NCBI GenBank assembly: GCA_913049565.1
Contig: CAJWZG010000006.1
Location: 1-31,168, forward strand
DNA: 31,168 bases
Direction: 5' to 3'
From: an uncultured Gammaproteobacteria bacterium
Lineage (GTDB): Bacteria; Pseudomonadota; Gammaproteobacteria; Pseudomonadales; Azotimanducaceae_A
The position numbers and the translations under genes were made by a program. Of the stretch, positions 7,317 through 15,307 are shown piece by piece. How positions within the stretch are numbered: the first letter of the stretch is position 1; each line of letters starts with the position of its first letter. Under the pieces are notes generated by a model. It made no database searches. It was not told where the DNA came from and saw nothing but the letters and a program-made list of their open reading frames with translations.

Positions 7317-8060
7317 CTAGATGGCAATGGTTATCAAGTCGTATCCGTTGGGACGCACTGCGACAGGCACTTCCACTCGAAAGTTATGCGCGTCGGCAGT
7401 GAGCACGACTGTGATGGGATTCAGTGCTGATCGCTGATCACAAAAATACCGACGCGCCGGATTCGGGTGATACCGACCCTCTTCGACTAAAGTCTCTATG
7501 AATTCATTGCTGTGCCAATGTAAGTTATCCAGTAAAATGACCGCTGATGGGATTCCGCGCAGAGTAGCGGCGTCCGGGTAGACTTGAAGGCGAAATGGAG
7601 CAGATCCAACAGGAAAGGAATAGCGTGTGCCGCGCGCAGTTGCGGCGTCCGAGTTTACCCAACGGCGAAATGCACCAGATCCGAAAGGAAAGGTATAAAA
7701 GGATTTAGTTTTATGATCCCCGTCACAAGGATGATTCGACGCGACACGCAACTGCACCAAATCACCGCTGCCGTTTTCCAGCCAAAACCGCAGCTGATCC
7801 TCACCAAACCTTTGGGCATACAAAATAAAATCGTCTACCGGATAGACGTAAGTCAGGCAAACTTCTTCATTTACGCCGGTTTGTGCGCGGCTACCACCAA
7901 AGTCTCTCGGTAGAAAGGCCGTTTGCGTACAGTGCGCTGGCCAGTCGCCCTCTAGGATCAGGGCGTGGTTTTCGAATTCAGCGGTGCAGCCTACGAGCGC
8001 GGTGCCAAGGATAAGTCCCTCGATAAGTTTCGTATGGTTCTTAATGAGCAATTTATTCAA
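7317..8060 (-). CDS. Predicted lipoprotein of unknown function, paralogue B
   Basis: The 247-residue protein has an export signal ending in ALVGC, a good lipobox with Cys25, so it is probably a lipoprotein. It shares the GDWP-x2-C-T-x-T, VC-x2-Y, DFIL-x-A, FWLE and SNH-x-CDG motifs with the downstream gene, so the two are tandem duplicates. It is longer mainly because residues 121-145 and 146-170 are two copies of a 25-residue unit (F/R-Y-T/S-F-P ... D-A-A-T-x-R-G), encoded by a 75-base tandem repeat. The start is TTG at 8058-8060, with only a weak purine-rich site upstream, and no ATG is available before the signal sequence. Function is unknown. Confidence 0.75.
   Translation of the reverse strand: MNKLLIKNHTKLIEGLILGTALVGCTAEFENHALILEGDWPAHCTQTAFLPRDFGGSRAQTGVNEEVCLTYVYPVDDFILYAQRFGEDQLRFWLENGSGDLVQLRVASNHPCDGDHKTKSFYTFPFGSGAFRRWVNSDAATARGTRYSFPVGSAPFRLQVYPDAATLRGIPSAVILLDNLHWHSNEFIETLVEEGRYHPNPARRYFCDQRSALNPITVVLTADAHNFRVEVPVAVRPNGYDLITIAI
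7551..7700 (-). repeat. 75-base tandem duplication inside paralogue B
   Basis: Bases 7551-7625 and 7626-7700 align without gaps with about 54 of 75 positions identical by hand comparison. The repeat keeps the reading frame and encodes two 25-residue units with about 14 identical residues. The paralogue at 6675-7289 has only one comparable segment, which indicates duplication after the two genes diverged. Confidence 0.85.
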
Positions 8061-8417
8061 ACCCGCTTTTTGCTTCGCGCTATTTCAGCGGCCTGACGGT
8101 GTTGCTTCTTTTCTCCGCCATTCTTAAACCAAAGAAAAATCGGTCCGACTGACGGTTATTATTCGCTGACCAGCGGTAGGGCTTGGCAATGTAGCTTGAG
8201 CAAGCGCTTGAGGTCTCGACCGAGTCAAAGGATTACCAATGGAAGATATTGGGAGCGCATTACGCTTGGCTTTTTCGACAGGCACATGGTTTTGGCGTTG
8301 CTGCCAAACACGCAGATATTCACAGAAATACGGTTGCTGCTCAGAAACCGCCTACATAATTGCATCCTGCTCCGCTATTTCGCATACCCTGCGAGGCAGT
8401 CAACTAGGCCAAGAACA
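8061..8417. other. Intergenic region, no gene recognised
   Basis: This 357-base stretch lies upstream of the lipoprotein pair and downstream of the asparaginase gene, both on the minus strand. It must hold the lipoprotein promoter. A 10-base palindrome CAAGCGCTTG at 8201-8210 is flanked by CTTGAG direct repeats. Open frames on the plus strand here continue antisense into the asparaginase gene and have no recognisable protein character. Confidence 0.5.
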
Positions 8418-9413
8418 CTACTGCTCCCGGAATATCCGCACGTCAAGTTGGCCGTCTGTATCAATACTGGCGCGATACATACCCGGTGTGTTGAAGGAAT
8501 ACACAACCTCTCCTGCTGGATCGATGCCGATCACTCCACCGCTGCCACCCATGGTTTGCAGGGTGCCGTTAATCACCGCCTCGCTGGCCGCTGCCAAGTC
8601 GATGCCCTGATATTTAACCCGGGCGCAAATGTCGTGGGCGACAGCGGCTCGAATAAAGTACTCACCATGGCCTGTGGCGCTGATGCCGCAGGCACTGTTG
8701 TCGGCGTAAGTGCCCGCACCAATAATTGGTGAGTCACCAATACGGCCATAGCGTTTATTGGTCATACCACCGGTTGAGGTTGCCGCAGCAATGGTGCCGC
8801 TAGTATCCAGTGCCACAGCGCCTACTGTGCTGAATTTGCGCACCTCGTATGCGTGGCTTGGCTCGGGGATTGACACATTTTGTTCGCGGGCAATCACCTG
8901 CTGCAGCTGATCGCGTCGGCGCTTGGTGTGGAAATAGTCGTTGTCCACCATCTCCAGCTTTTGCGCTACGGCAAAGGTTTCCGCACCACTGCCCATGAGC
9001 ATGACATGGGGCGAATTGAGCATTACCTGCTGGGCTAACAGTATGGGACTGCGCACTCGCTTTACGCCGGTTACCGCTCCAGCGTTAAGGTCGTCGCCGC
9101 GCATAATCGAAGCGTCCAGTTCCACCTGTCCTGCGTTGGTAAACACCGCCCCGCGACCTGCGTTAAAAAGTGGCGAGTCTTCGAGGATTAAAACCGCCTG
9201 TATAACTGCATCACTGCTATTACCACCACCTGCCAGAACTTGGTGTCCGGCAGTTACTGCCTTGGTCAGAGTGCTGCGGTACTCGGCTTCTACCTCAGCG
9301 CTCATGTTGTCGCGCAAAATGGTGCCAGCGCCGCCATGAATGACAATGGCATGGGGTCCTGCCAGCACAGTGAGGGGCAAGCAAAGCAACAACGCGAGAA
9401 CAGATTTAGTCAT
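8418..9413 (-). CDS. Isoaspartyl peptidase / L-asparaginase (Ntn-hydrolase), exported
   Basis: The product is a plant-type asparaginase: an N-terminal nucleophile hydrolase that cleaves itself and then hydrolyses L-asparagine or beta-aspartyl dipeptides. Signature segments are AIVIHGGAGTI, PLFNAGRGAVFT, the nucleophile segment STVGAVALD with Thr196, STGGMTNKRYGRIGDSPIIGAG, and a C-terminal GGSGGVIGID. The chosen ATG (9411-9413) follows AGGGA by about 8 bases and gives 331 residues. The upstream ATG at 9452 would place 13 charged residues before a clean signal peptide (SVLALLLCLPLTVLA), so it was rejected. The signal peptide points to a periplasmic enzyme. The residue before the catalytic Thr is Ser, where Gly is usual. 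The neighbours do not suggest a pathway. Confidence 0.93.
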   Translation of the reverse strand: MTKSVLALLLCLPLTVLAGPHAIVIHGGAGTILRDNMSAEVEAEYRSTLTKAVTAGHQVLAGGGNSSDAVIQAVLILEDSPLFNAGRGAVFTNAGQVELDASIMRGDDLNAGAVTGVKRVRSPILLAQQVMLNSPHVMLMGSGAETFAVAQKLEMVDNDYFHTKRRRDQLQQVIAREQNVSIPEPSHAYEVRKFSTVGAVALDTSGTIAAATSTGGMTNKRYGRIGDSPIIGAGTYADNSACGISATGHGEYFIRAAVAHDICARVKYQGIDLAAASEAVINGTLQTMGGSGGVIGIDPAGEVVYSFNTPGMYRASIDTDGQLDVRIFREQ

Positions 9414-9751
9414 TTTTTTATCCCTGTTGTTTTTCGGTGTTCTCCCTCTCACCGTATCTCGTGGCTAGAGGCATTGGCGAGGTTCAAAACGCGAGGCCAC
9501 AGCTTAACTGAGTCAGTGCCGGGAATCTTCGACAGTCTGCTTTCGCCCAACCGAGGGCGCAACTTCATCAGCGGTTGATGGTTCTTTTGGCGCTGCGAAC
9601 TGGATTTGCCTAGCACACTACCCGCCAAGCCCTTATGATCGCCGCATAAGAACAAAAGCGCCTGAGGGCGGCCCTAGGGCCTATATTCTCAGCACAATGT
9701 CTCGGTGTTTTTGCGTCGAAATAATAAGACTATCGACCAAGGAAACAGACC
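9414..9751. other. Divergent intergenic region, asparaginase / cyclase
   Basis: This 338-base region separates two divergent genes and should carry both promoters. A 12-base perfect palindrome, GGCCCTAGGGCC, lies at 9670-9681, about 70 bases before the cyclase start, and TATATT follows at 9683-9688. No coding sequence was supported here. Confidence 0.45.
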
Positions 9752-11533
9752 ATGACGAAGGTCAAACGAAAGCTCGCCACCATTTTAGCCACCGACTGCG
9801 TTGGCTTCAGTAAGCATATGGAAGCCGACGAAGAAAGCACGCTCGCGAGCCTGAACGCCTGCCGCACAATTATTGACTCGCATATTAATGACCACGGAGG
9901 ACGCATCTTTTATACCGCTGGTGACTCGGTAATTGCCGAATTCGATAGCCCTGTGGAATGTGTTAATGCTGCACTGAAATTCCAAGAAGCCCTATTTGCG
10001 CGCAATCAGGAGGTAGAAGTACAGCCCGCTCTACTCTGGCGCGTGGGGGTACATGTTGACGACATCATCATTGAGGGTGACAACGTCTACGGCAGCGGGG
10101 TGAACATTGCCGCGCGGCTTGAAAGCCACTGCGAGCCGGGGGAAATTTTAGTTTCCAGAGTAGTTCGGGAACAGGTCGCCAAGCGCGTTAGCTTCTCAAT
10201 CGATTCCGCTGGCTCGCGCACCCTAAAGAATATCGCTGAAGACTTTGAGGTCTTTAGCGTGGCCACCTCGTCGTCACAGGCAGCGAGCAAAGCCCAGGCA
10301 CCGGCGCGCCCGGCGGTTGAGAGCAGCACCATCGCTGCGGATCAGAAAAAACCCAAGCTTGCTATTTTGCCCTTCAGTAACGCCAGCCGTGATGACGAAA
10401 GCGGCTTCTTAATCGATGGCATTGTAGAAGACTTGATTACCGAGTTTTCCATGATGCGCGAGTTTGAAATTCTGTCTCGGGCGACCGTGGCGGAATTTAG
10501 GACTGGTGAAGACGACGCGCTCACCTTTGGTCAGGAGTTTGGGGTCAACTTTCTAGTGGGTGGCGGTATCCGCTCATCGGGCAGTCGTATTCGCCTGAAC
10601 ATTGAACTGACCGATGCCAGCAACGGCAGCGTAGTTTGGAGCAATAAGTACGACCGCGTGCTCGATGACATTTTTGAGATTCAAGATGAAATCGTGCGCA
10701 CCATTACCATCCAACTGCTGGGCGAAATTGAAATCACCAGCCTGCAACGCTCCAAGCGTAAACCGACGGAAAACTTCAGCTCTTACGAACTATTGCTGCG
10801 CGGCAAGGAGCAGCATCATGTCTTCAGTCAGGAAGCGAATACGCTGGCGCTAGAGTTCTTTGATAGGGCCATTGAGCTGGATTCAGGCAATGCCCAAGCC
10901 CACGCTTGGAAAACCTGCACGCTAGCACAGGGCATGGCCCGAGGGTACATCGAGGGCGATCTGGAACCTGTGCAAAAAGCCGCCTTGGATCATTTGTCGA
11001 TGGCGCATGACCTGAACGAGAACGACTTTGAAGTTCACCGCATGCTTGCCAACGTCTACCTGTCGAACCACAACTACGCCAAGGCAGAGGAACACGGGCG
11101 CAAGGCCTTCCAACTCAACCCCAATGATCCGCGCGTGTTGTCGGACGCGGGCACCATTCTGGTACGAATCGGTGACGCTGCCGAGGGGCTGGATATGCTG
11201 CAAAAAGCTCTGCTATTGGATCCGGTGCCCATGGGCCAGTCGAACTCAGACAATCGCTATCGAGACATTGTACTTGGCATGTACTGTGCCGAAGACTTTC
11301 AAGGCTGCATAGACAATGCCCGACAGGTGAGGAGTCATGACCCACGCTCTTGGCTGTTCTTAATGTATAGCCTCAATGCCCTTGCCGAGGATCCGACCAG
11401 CGCGCCAGAGTTCGCTACCCATCGGGACGAATTCGCAGATTTGGATTGGCCTTCCACCATTGAGCGCTTCCACCTGCCCGCCGATGAGCGCAATCAGGCC
11501 CTCGCAGATTTCGCTGCCGGGCTGTTTGTCTAG
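9752..11533 (+). CDS. Class III nucleotide cyclase with TolB-like and TPR regions
   Basis: The 593-residue soluble protein has a cyclase domain at 1-170, a low-complexity Ala/Ser linker to about 200, a TolB-like domain (PKLAILPFSNAS from 201 to about 330) and a C-terminal TPR-like helical region. The cyclase keeps both metal-binding Asp residues (TDCVGFS D15 and AGDSV D58) and the transition-state Asn/Arg in GVNIAARLE (N118, R122), so it is probably active. The adenine-specifying pair is altered: Tyr54 where Lys is usual, and Asn111 where Asp is usual. This domain order is widespread among proteins annotated as adenylate cyclases, but true product specificity here is open. ATG follows AAGGA by 9 bases. 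The gene stands alone and converges on the gene at 11588. Confidence 0.9.
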   Translation: MTKVKRKLATILATDCVGFSKHMEADEESTLASLNACRTIIDSHINDHGGRIFYTAGDSVIAEFDSPVECVNAALKFQEALFARNQEVEVQPALLWRVGVHVDDIIIEGDNVYGSGVNIAARLESHCEPGEILVSRVVREQVAKRVSFSIDSAGSRTLKNIAEDFEVFSVATSSSQAASKAQAPARPAVESSTIAADQKKPKLAILPFSNASRDDESGFLIDGIVEDLITEFSMMREFEILSRATVAEFRTGEDDALTFGQEFGVNFLVGGGIRSSGSRIRLNIELTDASNGSVVWSNKYDRVLDDIFEIQDEIVRTITIQLLGEIEITSLQRSKRKPTENFSSYELLLRGKEQHHVFSQEANTLALEFFDRAIELDSGNAQAHAWKTCTLAQGMARGYIEGDLEPVQKAALDHLSMAHDLNENDFEVHRMLANVYLSNHNYAKAEEHGRKAFQLNPNDPRVLSDAGTILVRIGDAAEGLDMLQKALLLDPVPMGQSNSDNRYRDIVLGMYCAEDFQGCIDNARQVRSHDPRSWLFLMYSLNALAEDPTSAPEFATHRDEFADLDWPSTIERFHLPADERNQALADFAAGLFV

Positions 11534-11587
11534 AGGTTGTTGTATGGGGGGGCTGGGGCTGTTTACACAGACATTACCTCAATACTG

Positions 11588-12031
11588 CTACTTGAGCGGC
11601 GGCAACCCGGAAATAGCGGACCGATAGGAAAGGTAGTCCTGCACTACGCTCTGCCAATTATCGGCGTCAAAAAGCCGTGCCAGTTCCACCAGATTGGGCG
11701 GACGACCTCCAGAGCTGGATGCTGCCTGCTCTAGATGCAGCCAATGCAGAAAGGCATAGTCTCGGTCTGCCTTACTGCTGCCCTGTACCCTGCGCAGGGC
11801 ATAGTTACCCTCACCGAAGAACGCCTGATCCATGGTCAGGTCGCCGCCTGCAGCCAGATACTTAGCCCAGCGGTCGATAATCTGCGGTGCCAGTTCTGAC
11901 AGTCGATGTAAGAAGTCCTCATCCGCAGTAGTGTTGCTACCTTCCACGTCTTGGGCCGCGTTGACATCGCTCTGGGCCCCAGCGTACTTCTGGGCCAGCG
12001 CAGTCATAAACTGTTCAAACTCGTTATCCAA
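11588..12031 (-). CDS. Hypothetical protein, acidic and helical
   Basis: The 147-residue protein is not recognised. It has an acidic N-terminus, a Trp-rich middle (IIDRWAKYLAAGGDL) and a C-terminal part with NLVELARLFDADNWQSVVQDYL, all predicted mostly helical, with no signal or membrane segment. Coding reality is supported by the start: the frame begins with TTG (12029-12031) placed 6 bases after a perfect AAGGAGG. It converges on the cyclase gene, 54 bases away. A DNA- or protein-binding role is possible, but nothing visible supports one. Confidence 0.65.
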   Translation of the reverse strand: MDNEFEQFMTALAQKYAGAQSDVNAAQDVEGSNTTADEDFLHRLSELAPQIIDRWAKYLAAGGDLTMDQAFFGEGNYALRRVQGSSKADRDYAFLHWLHLEQAASSSGGRPPNLVELARLFDADNWQSVVQDYLSYRSAISGLPPLK

Positions 12032-12109
12032 TGCCTCCCTCCTTTGTTGCCTGCCTTTGCTAGCCTCTCCCTGCCGTGCTTAATAACCGGCAAGCCTGTC
12101 AACCTAGGG

Positions 12110-12556
12110 TTAATACTGCTCCAAATCCGTCGCAAAGAGCATGTTCATGTCGCGGAACGCCTTAAATTCCAGATGATTACCGCTGGGATCTTTGAGAAAA
12201 AATGTTGCTTGCTCGCCGGCCTTGCCAGCGAAGCGAATATGATGATCTATGACGAAGTCTGTGCCGGCTGTGGTGAGCTGCTCTAGCAGGGTCTCGTAGT
12301 CGGGCCAAGCCATCACAATACCAAAATGCGAAGCCGGTACATCGTGCCCAGACACTTGGTTGGTTTCCATCTCGGGTTCATCTGATGCCTCCACCAAGTG
12401 AGTGACTAACTGATGACCGAAAAAGTCGAAGTCGATCCAGCGCGATGATTCCCGGCCCGTAGCACAGCCGAGTTGGCCCGCGTAGAAGGCTCTGGCGAGG
12501 GCTAAGTCGGTAACCGGCACGGCCAAGTGAAAACGGGGGTATGGGGCTTGGGACAT
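12110..12556 (-). CDS. VOC-family (glyoxalase/dioxygenase fold) protein
   Basis: The 148-residue protein begins MSQAPYPRFHLAVPVTDL, a typical opening of the vicinal oxygen chelate fold. It continues with ARAFYAGQLGC, an RWIDFDFFGHQLVTH strand, ASHFGIVM and the C-terminal FLKDPSGNHLEFKAF. His residues in the first strand and in VTH, with the Glu in HLEF, are plausible metal ligands. Family members include glyoxalase I, extradiol dioxygenases and resistance proteins; the substrate here is not evident. A longer upstream frame to 12931 was rejected because the extra 125 residues have no coding character and overlap the divergent gene. The ribosome-binding site is weak. Confidence 0.88.
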   Translation of the reverse strand: MSQAPYPRFHLAVPVTDLALARAFYAGQLGCATGRESSRWIDFDFFGHQLVTHLVEASDEPEMETNQVSGHDVPASHFGIVMAWPDYETLLEQLTTAGTDFVIDHHIRFAGKAGEQATFFLKDPSGNHLEFKAFRDMNMLFATDLEQY

Positions 12557-12634
12557 GGTTTTAACCGTTACTGAGCGTCGCTGCCATGGTACCTTCTTCT
12601 GCGTTATCCAGCCGGACTTTAGCGCAGGCAACTC

Positions 12635-13303
12635 ATGCAACATTTCGACAAAATTTATGAGCACACTGCCGCTCGCAAAGGCGGTGAACGGGAGTTGGAG
12701 CGATTGCTCGCGACCGCTCAAGCGCCTGTGGCTGTGAGCAAGCTGAGCGACGCTGATGTACTGGCGGAAATGACTGCCTGTGTGTTCCGCGCTGGCTTCG
12801 TTTGGCGGGTTATTACCGCAAAGTGGCCTGGCTTCCAAAAAGCCTTTCATGACTTTGATGTAATGCACTGCGCCATGCTCTCGGACGAGGAAATAGAGGA
12901 ACTGACGCGGAACACAGAAATTGTGCGCCACGGCACCAAAATCGCCAGCGTGCGCGCCAACGCTCTGTATATTTTAGATGTACGCGCCGAGCACGGTTCT
13001 TTTGGCACTTTTATGGCGAAATGGCCAGATGACGACTTCATCGGCCTGTGGGCACACCTAAAGCAACATGGCAGCCGTCTTGGCGGCCAGACCGGACGTT
13101 ACTGCCTGCGCTTTTTAGGTTACGACACGCCGATACTGTCCCGTGATGTTGTGGCGGCACTGATCGGCGCCGGTGTGGTCGACAAAGAACCCACCAGCAA
13201 ACGCGATTTGGCCGCCACCCAAGACGCCTTCAACATATGGCGCGAACAAAGCGGGCGCAGTGCCCGAGAAATTTCACGCCTTCTGGCGCTATCTACGGGT
13301 TAG
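12635..13303 (+). CDS. DNA-3-methyladenine glycosylase I family (Tag-like)
   Basis: The 222-residue protein resembles the Tag/HhH-GPD-like family: FRAGFVWRVITAKWPGFQKAF near residues 50-70, then a GGQTGRYCLRFLGYDTPILS segment near 152-170, which corresponds to the helical DNA-binding region of Tag. Classical E. coli Tag carries a small zinc site of Cys and His near both termini, and I cannot see an equivalent set here, so this is a divergent branch whose base specificity is unknown. Base-excision repair of alkylated bases is the family role. It is divergent from the VOC gene, and its stop codon lies inside a 15-base repeat array. Confidence 0.78.
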   Translation: MQHFDKIYEHTAARKGGERELERLLATAQAPVAVSKLSDADVLAEMTACVFRAGFVWRVITAKWPGFQKAFHDFDVMHCAMLSDEEIEELTRNTEIVRHGTKIASVRANALYILDVRAEHGSFGTFMAKWPDDDFIGLWAHLKQHGSRLGGQTGRYCLRFLGYDTPILSRDVVAALIGAGVVDKEPTSKRDLAATQDAFNIWREQSGRSAREISRLLALSTG

Positions 13304-13358
13304 CAATCTGCCGGTTAGCAATCTATGCATTCGCAACCTGCGGGTTAACAACGGTCAC
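13299..13358 (+). repeat. Four degenerate 15-base tandem repeats
   Basis: Four adjacent 15-base units begin GTTAGCAATCTGCCG and GTTAGCAATCTATGC, then ATTCGCAACCTGCGG and GTTAACAACGGTCAC. The first two units share their first 11 bases and the others are degenerate. The array covers the stop of the Tag-like gene and lies just before the dioxygenase gene. It is not a CRISPR: there are no spacers. Confidence 0.6.
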
Positions 13359-13401
13359 TGCGGCAGGCTATGATCGCCGCATCAGACGAGAGGGAAAAAC
13401 T

Positions 13402-14256
13402 ATGCTAAACGTCACACCTAGCGGCGAGGCCTGCGGCGCCTTTGTTACCGGCGTGGACTTATCAGCGCCGCTTGAGACCGCAGTAGTCAGAGAAATCAGA
13501 AACCTTTGGCTTGAGCATCATGTACTGGCATTTCCGCAGCAACAACTCGCCGACGCTGATCTTGTTCGCTTCACCCAACAGTTCGGTTCTGTGGGAGATG
13601 ACCCCTACTTTGTGCCTATTAGTAAAAAAACGCCGGTTGTGGCGCTGACTCGACGCGCCGATGAGCAGGCGCCGGTATTTGCCGAAAGCTGGCATACAGA
13701 CTGGAGCTTCAAGGTGCATCCGCCCATTGGTACTTGCCTGTATAGCTTGGTGGTGCCTCCTGTGGGCGGCAACACGGGGTTTGCCAATCAGCAAATGGCC
13801 CTGGCGCAAATGCCTGACGAATTGCGGGCACGTTTAGAGGGTAAGACAGCCCTGCACTCTGCGGCCGCCGCCTATGGCCCCCAAGGAACCTATGGCGAGC
13901 AAGACCAAGGCAATGACCGCAGTATGAAAATTCTGTATTCCGAGCAGGCCAACAAATCGGAGCCACATCCAATTATTGCCAAACACCCGGAGTCCGGTGT
14001 GGAAACCGTGTTCGGCACCGTGGGCTACATCCATACCATTGTCGGTCTGGAAGCCGAGGAGAGCCAGCAGCTCATCAGGGACCTTTATGCTTGGCAGACT
14101 CGTGAAGAATTTCAGTACACCCACCAATGGCAGCCAAATATGTTGGTGATGTGGGATAACCGCTCGCTGCTGCACCGTGCCTACGGTGGCTACGATGGAC
14201 ATGCAAGGGAACTGCACCGTCTGACCATTGCCGGTGATCCGGCGTTAGCGCTCTGA
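13402..14256 (+). CDS. TauD/TfdA-family Fe(II)/2-oxoglutarate dioxygenase
   Basis: The 284-residue protein has the 2-His-1-Asp iron site: ESWHTDWSF gives H98 and D100, and WDNRSLLHRAYGG gives the distal H258. An Arg that binds the 2-oxoglutarate carboxylate is likely in the following RELHR segment (269-273). Its length matches TauD (about 280). The family hydroxylates small acidic or sulphonated substrates, and the substrate here cannot be read from sequence. ATG at 13402 follows GAGAGGG and starts the typical N-terminus (VTPSGEACGAFVTGVDL). The upstream in-frame extension to 13237 is rejected as it overlaps the Tag-like gene and the repeats. Confidence 0.92.
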   Translation: MLNVTPSGEACGAFVTGVDLSAPLETAVVREIRNLWLEHHVLAFPQQQLADADLVRFTQQFGSVGDDPYFVPISKKTPVVALTRRADEQAPVFAESWHTDWSFKVHPPIGTCLYSLVVPPVGGNTGFANQQMALAQMPDELRARLEGKTALHSAAAAYGPQGTYGEQDQGNDRSMKILYSEQANKSEPHPIIAKHPESGVETVFGTVGYIHTIVGLEAEESQQLIRDLYAWQTREEFQYTHQWQPNMLVMWDNRSLLHRAYGGYDGHARELHRLTIAGDPALAL

Positions 14257-14339
14257 ACGCGGCAGGTTGCCCCTAGAGTGTAATTTTTCTAGTCTGCGCC
14301 TCGCGCAGCCACTTGTGCCACGAAACCGAGGAATAATGT

Positions 14340-15221
14340 ATGAGCGAATTTGAAGATAAAGTTGTAGTGGTCACCGGCGCTGGCGGTGGTTTAGGCAAGG
14401 CCCATGCGCTGGAGTTTGCCAAGCGCGGTGCCAAGGTTGTGGTCAACGATTTAGGCGGTAGCGGTGATGGGGTCGGCGCCAGCGACATGGCCGACGTCGT
14501 TGTCGGAGAAATTCGAGAGGCCGGTGGCGTCGCCATTGCTAACAAAGCCTCGGTTTCCAGCCGCGAGGGCGCAAAGTCTATTATCGATGACGCGGTGGCC
14601 GAATTTGGCACCGTGGATATTTTGATTAACAACGCCGGCATTCTGCGCGACAAGAGCTTCAAAAAAATGTCGCTAGACGATTGGGACTTGGTCATGGACG
14701 TACACCTAAACGGCAGCGCCTATGTCACCCATGCGGCCTGGCCGATAATGTATGAAAAGAACTATGGCCGTATTGTGCTCACCAGTTCGACCTCTGGCAT
14801 TTATGGCAATTTTGGGCAGGCCAATTACGGTGCGGCGAAAATGGGCATGCTCGGCCTGATTAACGTGTTGGCTCAAGAAGGCGCGTCGAAGAACATTCGC
14901 GTTAATGGCCTGGCCCCGAGCGCGGCAACCCGGCTCATCGCCACCATTCCAGGCCGTGAGGACCTTGACCCGGAAAATCCTGACCCAGATGTGCACCCCA
15001 AGCTAGTCACACCAGCCGTGTTACTAATGGCGGGTGAAGACGCTCCCAACGGCAGAATTATTCAGGCCGGAGGCGGACGCTTCTCAATCTGCGCTGTATT
15101 TAACAATGCCGACATCGAGCTTGGCGTTGATGCAAATTACGAGGACCTGCTGGCACGCAAGGACGAGTTGCTGGATATGAGTGAGGCGCAAGAAGGCTGG
15201 AACCGGCTACGCCGGCGCTAA
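14340..15221 (+). CDS. SDR dehydrogenase, MFE-2/HSD17B4-like 3-hydroxyacyl-CoA dehydrogenase type
   Basis: The 293-residue protein is a short-chain dehydrogenase with TGAGGGLGKAH (12-22) for NAD, NNAG (97-100), a catalytic Ser in LTSSTSG (148-153), and Y163/K167 in YGAAK. Two features resemble the dehydrogenase part of peroxisomal multifunctional enzyme 2: the NDLGGSGDG segment after the second strand and the extended C-terminus after 240. That enzyme oxidises 3-hydroxyacyl-CoA in fatty acid or steroid side-chain beta-oxidation. The gene converges on a thiolase and acyl-CoA dehydrogenase operon, which fits that role. The start follows GAGGAAT. The exact substrate is inference. Confidence 0.9.
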   Translation: MSEFEDKVVVVTGAGGGLGKAHALEFAKRGAKVVVNDLGGSGDGVGASDMADVVVGEIREAGGVAIANKASVSSREGAKSIIDDAVAEFGTVDILINNAGILRDKSFKKMSLDDWDLVMDVHLNGSAYVTHAAWPIMYEKNYGRIVLTSSTSGIYGNFGQANYGAAKMGMLGLINVLAQEGASKNIRVNGLAPSAATRLIATIPGREDLDPENPDPDVHPKLVTPAVLLMAGEDAPNGRIIQAGGGRFSICAVFNNADIELGVDANYEDLLARKDELLDMSEAQEGWNRLRRR

Positions 15222-15250
15222 CGACTGGCATCGCCATAAAGCGTTAAACA

Positions 15251-15278
15251 AAAAAAACCGGCTGAGCCGGTTTTTTTT
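15251..15278. terminator. Bidirectional intrinsic terminator
   Basis: A GC stem CCGGC (15258-15262), TGA loop and GCCGG (15266-15270) is flanked by seven A upstream and eight T downstream, so it works as an intrinsic terminator on both strands. It lies between the convergent SDR and acyl-CoA dehydrogenase genes. Confidence 0.93.
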
Positions 15279-15307
15279 CGTTACTGCCCTTTGTTCAGTG
15301 TGCCAGC

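Noticed and set aside
8196..8732. 178-codon plus-strand frame before and inside the asparaginase gene
   Set aside because: It overlaps a confidently identified gene on the other strand and has no protein-like motifs or ribosome-binding site.
12557..12931. N-terminal extension of the VOC protein
   Set aside because: The extra 125 residues have no coding character and lie antisense to the Tag-like gene.
13299..13358. CRISPR array
   Set aside because: The units are 15 bases, directly adjacent and without spacers, and no cas gene is present.
14273..14695. 140-codon minus-strand frame over the SDR gene
   Set aside because: It is antisense to the conserved nucleotide-binding region of the SDR and has composition typical of a shadow frame.
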